Notes under the pieces: model-generated
The model's database searches: none
What the model saw: the letters and a program-made list of their open reading frames with translations, nothing else
What the model was told of the DNA's origin: nothing
DNA from: Synergistaceae bacterium
GTDB taxonomy: Bacteria > Synergistota > Synergistia > Synergistales > Aminobacteriaceae
Length of the DNA: 6,318 nt
Assembly (NCBI GenBank): GCA_017448375.1
Contig: JAFSLR010000285.1
Span: 1-6,318, forward strand
Reading direction: 5' to 3'
In this document: positions 3,840 through 6,318 of the stretch, one piece after another
Layout of the letters: each line of letters begins with the position of its first letter
How positions within the stretch are numbered: position 1 is the first letter of the stretch
Made by a program: the position numbers and the translations under genes

Positions 3840-6318
3840 CGTCCGGGTCGGTTTCGCCGTATTCCCTGCCTCTTATCCTCGCCCAGAAAAGTCGAACTCG
3901 CCATACCAGTTTATACGCAGCAGGTATCGACAACATCGCAAGCATTCCGCCCGCAATCAGTCCCCCGATAGCGACAACTGCAATCGGCCTCTTCATTTCC
4001 GAGCCTCTTCCTGTCGAAAGCAGCGGCACAAGCGAAACTATTGACGTAACGACAGCCATTAACAGCGACTTGAATCGGACATGGCAAGCCTCTTCTACAG
4101 CCTCGTAAGGGTGAGTGCCTTTGAGCCTCAAAACTTCTGCGTAATCGACAACAACAATCGCGTTATTAACGACCATTCCGACAAGCATAATCATACCGAT
4201 AATCGCGAATATTGAGATGTTGACTTCTGATAACAGCATTGCAGGTACGACTCCGATTGCCGCCATCGGGACTGTTGCGAGAATTACAATACTATACGTC
4301 CACGACTCCAATATTGCCGCGACAATGAGATACGTTACAACGATTGCGATAATGAGAGTCCGCAATAATTCGGTAAAGTTTTCGGCCATGTCTTCTTGTT
4401 CGCCGCCGAAATTTATTGATACTCCTTCGGGAAGCGTCATAGCGTTTACGACTTCGCGCATTCTTGCGTTCCCTTCGCCTGATGTGATGTAGCGGACTCT
4501 ACCCGTAACAACAACAGCCCTTTCACGTTCGACTCTCCGAATTTCCGTAGGGCCGTCGCTCCACGAAATATCAGCCATTTCATCAAGCGGAACGAGTCCG
4601 TAAGCCGTCATTATTGGGAGTTCGTGAGCGTTGAAGATGTCGCTTGCCTTTTCGCGTGAGATTCTTGCTTTGATGTCGTATTCGTAGCCTCCCTGACGGA
4701 ATTTCCCGGAGTCCCTGCCGATTAGATAGCCTCTTACGATTCCGGCAAGGTCTGAGATGTTTATCCCCAAAGGAGCGAGTCTCCAGCGTATAGGAGTGAT
4801 TCTGAGTTCGGGTTTTCCCATTTCCATTTCGATTGTCAGGTCTCTAATTCCCGGAATGTTCCTGCCCTTTGCGCGTATCTCTTCAGCAATCGTATAGAGC
4901 TGGTTCAAATCCTGCCCCTTCACCTGAATCTCTATGGGGTTTCCGAATCCCGAACGTGTAGCTGCGATTGAGATTTGGACTCCCGGCAAGTTCGACAGGT
5001 ACGGCCTTATTTTGTCGGCTAATACTTGTGTCGACGGTCTGTCGGGGTCATTGTTCATGTAGAGTGCTATTTGAGCCTGGCTGATTGAGTTTGAACGCAT
5101 TGATCCGGCTACTGTTGATACTACGTTGCGGATATATTTTTTTTCGGGAAGTGAGTCGATATATCCTTCAACATGGTCAATCAAATCTGCTGTCCTGTGA
5201 ATTGATGAATTGTTGTCGAGCGTCAATGTAATTCTCACTGTTCCGTCGTCCATATTGGGTGTGAACTCCGTACCTATGAATCCTCCGAGCTTTAATGAGC
5301 CGTAAGTTGCAAGAATTGTAAATATCACCGTCAGGAACGGGAATCTCATAGCAAGGTGCAGAATGATGAAGAACATATCCCGGAAGCCGTCAAATATCCA
5401 GTTCCACCAGCCTGTGAGAATTTTTCCGATTAAAGGAATCTCGTTATCATGGCCGGACTTCTTGATTCTAGCGGCTAAGCACGGAGTAACGGCCATAGTT
5501 ACCCAGAGTGAGAAGCACGTGGCATAAACTATCGTAACGGCGTAAGGCTTGAGGAACTGACCCGCTATTGTCGACATTAACGCAACGGGCATGAAGACTC
5601 CCAAGTTCGTCAAGACTCCCGCAAGAACCGACATTGAGATTTCAACCGTACCTTCTTCGGCCGCCTCAAACGCCCCGTAACCCATATCCCTGAACCTGTA
5701 AATATTCTGTATTATGAGTATAGCGTTCATGACTAGAGTACCCATTGAGAGCGCGAGTCCTAATGTGCTCATAAGGTTTAAGGTGTAGCCGTGAATCTGA
5801 AGGGGAACGAATGTAGCCGCGAATGCAACAGGCATTGAGAACGCGACAATAAACGTTGCGCCGAATCTCCCCAAGAAAAGGTAAATCACGAGTGCCGTTA
5901 AAGCGATACCGATAGCAGTATCACGGATAATATTTTTGACTGCCGACTCAACGAATCCCGTATCATCATAAGTATATTCATACGTGAAATCGGGATAATT
6001 TCTCATTGTCCGTGTCATTAACCGCTTAATCTGCCGTCCTGCCTCTACAACGTCAGCATTTGAGCGCGGACTTATTCGGAGCTGTACGACTGGATGACCG
6101 TCAGCGCGTGCCATACTTCTTTGATCTTCTTCGCCGTCAATGACTTCGCCGAGCATTGAGAGTCTTACGGGCTGGCCGTTGGGAGTGGGAATGAGTATGT
6201 CCTCTAACTGTTCTACCTCGTTGAACTCACCCATGAGTCGCAGTGATACTTCATCTTTTGTCTGAGTGATATAGCCTGAAGGTGTAGTCTGGTTGTTAGC
6301 GGCGACTACTGAGCAAAC
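3814..6318 (-). CDS. RND (HAE1/AcrB-type) inner-membrane transporter, 5' end missing
   Basis: The frame is open from the right edge, so the Met at 6234 is internal; 834 residues are visible and about 210 N-terminal residues (TM1 and part of the periplasmic pore domain) are lost when aligned by eye to AcrB. The visible part holds the end of the first periplasmic region, TM2-TM6 (about 128-290), TM7 (about 327-345, then GTEFTPNMDDG), the second periplasmic region (about 350-640), TM8-TM12 (about 650-815) and a very acidic tail (ETDPDDDEYEDEE). The family exports drugs, bile salts or lipids in trimeric complexes with an adaptor and an outer-membrane channel. Oddly, TM4 reads GTLVMNAILIIQNIY where AcrB has the Asp407-Asp408 pair: these become Met197-Asn198 (visible numbering) and the following conserved Glu becomes Gln204. 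TM10 reads GMVVNNAIVVVDY (Asn718 at the Lys940 position) and Lys750 stands at the Arg971 position. No frameshift or stop is present. The neighbouring adaptor gene, if any, lies outside. Confidence 0.93.
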   Translation of the reverse strand, partial: VCSVVAANNQTTPSGYITQTKDEVSLRLMGEFNEVEQLEDILIPTPNGQPVRLSMLGEVIDGEEDQRSMARADGHPVVQLRISPRSNADVVEAGRQIKRLMTRTMRNYPDFTYEYTYDDTGFVESAVKNIIRDTAIGIALTALVIYLFLGRFGATFIVAFSMPVAFAATFVPLQIHGYTLNLMSTLGLALSMGTLVMNAILIIQNIYRFRDMGYGAFEAAEEGTVEISMSVLAGVLTNLGVFMPVALMSTIAGQFLKPYAVTIVYATCFSLWVTMAVTPCLAARIKKSGHDNEIPLIGKILTGWWNWIFDGFRDMFFIILHLAMRFPFLTVIFTILATYGSLKLGGFIGTEFTPNMDDGTVRITLTLDNNSSIHRTADLIDHVEGYIDSLPEKKYIRNVVSTVAGSMRSNSISQAQIALYMNNDPDRPSTQVLADKIRPYLSNLPGVQISIAATRSGFGNPIEIQVKGQDLNQLYTIAEEIRAKGRNIPGIRDLTIEMEMGKPELRITPIRWRLAPLGINISDLAGIVRGYLIGRDSGKFRQGGYEYDIKARISREKASDIFNAHELPIMTAYGLVPLDEMADISWSDGPTEIRRVERERAVVVTGRVRYITSGEGNARMREVVNAMTLPEGVSINFGGEQEDMAENFTELLRTLIIAIVVTYLIVAAILESWTYSIVILATVPMAAIGVVPAMLLSEVNISIFAIIGMIMLVGMVVNNAIVVVDYAEVLRLKGTHPYEAVEEACHVRFKSLLMAVVTSIVSLVPLLSTGRGSEMKRPIAVVAIGGLIAGGMLAMLSIPAAYKLVWRVRLFWARIRGREYGETDPDDDEYEDEE

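Noticed and set aside
3523..4044. A 173-codon open frame on the plus strand across the citG/RND junction
   Set aside because: It is antisense to two well-conserved genes, has no ribosome site, and its product is low-complexity and Ser/Arg/Pro-rich as expected from a shadow frame.
3713..4108. A 131-codon plus-strand frame overlapping the end of the RND gene
   Set aside because: It is antisense to conserved RND helices TM11-TM12, has Ser runs produced by the acidic-tail codons read backwards, and no recognisable family.
6232..6234. ATG at 6234 as the start of the RND gene
   Set aside because: The same frame stays open for 28 more codons to the window edge and those residues (SGYITQTKDEVSLRLMG) continue the RND family alignment, so this Met is internal.

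Overview
The window looks like a piece of chromosome from a diderm, probably anaerobic, bacterium. It carries a short NifU/IscU scaffold directly behind a NifS-type cysteine desulfurase, an HAE1-type RND inner-membrane transporter (normally part of a double-membrane envelope), a CitG-family protein and secreted accessory proteins. This mix would fit a lineage such as Synergistota, but that placement is a low-confidence inference. No RNA gene, CRISPR array, transposase or integrase was seen.

Layout. Bases 1-473 (+ strand) hold the last 17 codons of a nifS-like gene and a complete nifU, abutting as TAAATG and closed by a clear intrinsic terminator at about 489-525. Everything else is on the minus strand and converges on that terminator. 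In transcription order it is: an RND transporter truncated by the right edge (6318-3814), a CitG-like triphosphoribosyl-dephospho-CoA synthase (3839-2967, overlapping the RND gene by 26 nt), a membrane-anchored S1C/HtrA-like serine protease (2950-1478) and a secreted ankyrin-repeat protein (1424-525). Spacing suggests one transcription unit, possibly with separate control before the ankyrin gene, where a 16-bp LacI/CcpA-operator-like palindrome sits.

The four minus-strand genes do not form a known pathway. The protease and ankyrin genes look like an accessory pair: both products should act in the periplasm, and both genes are visibly more AT-rich than the nifU, citG and RND genes around them. 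The protease has an unusual architecture: a degenerate J-like cytoplasmic domain without HPD, one membrane span, a trypsin fold with an intact His/Asp/Ser triad, no PDZ domain, and a C-terminal domain resembling surface-adhesin E.

The most striking observation is in the RND transporter. The paired aspartates of transmembrane helix 4 that carry protons in AcrB-type pumps (Asp407/Asp408) are replaced by Met-Asn, the nearby conserved Glu is Gln, and the TM10 Lys and TM11 Arg positions also differ from AcrB. The frame is otherwise open and well conserved. This suggests a proton-uncoupled, partner-dependent or re-purposed RND subunit.
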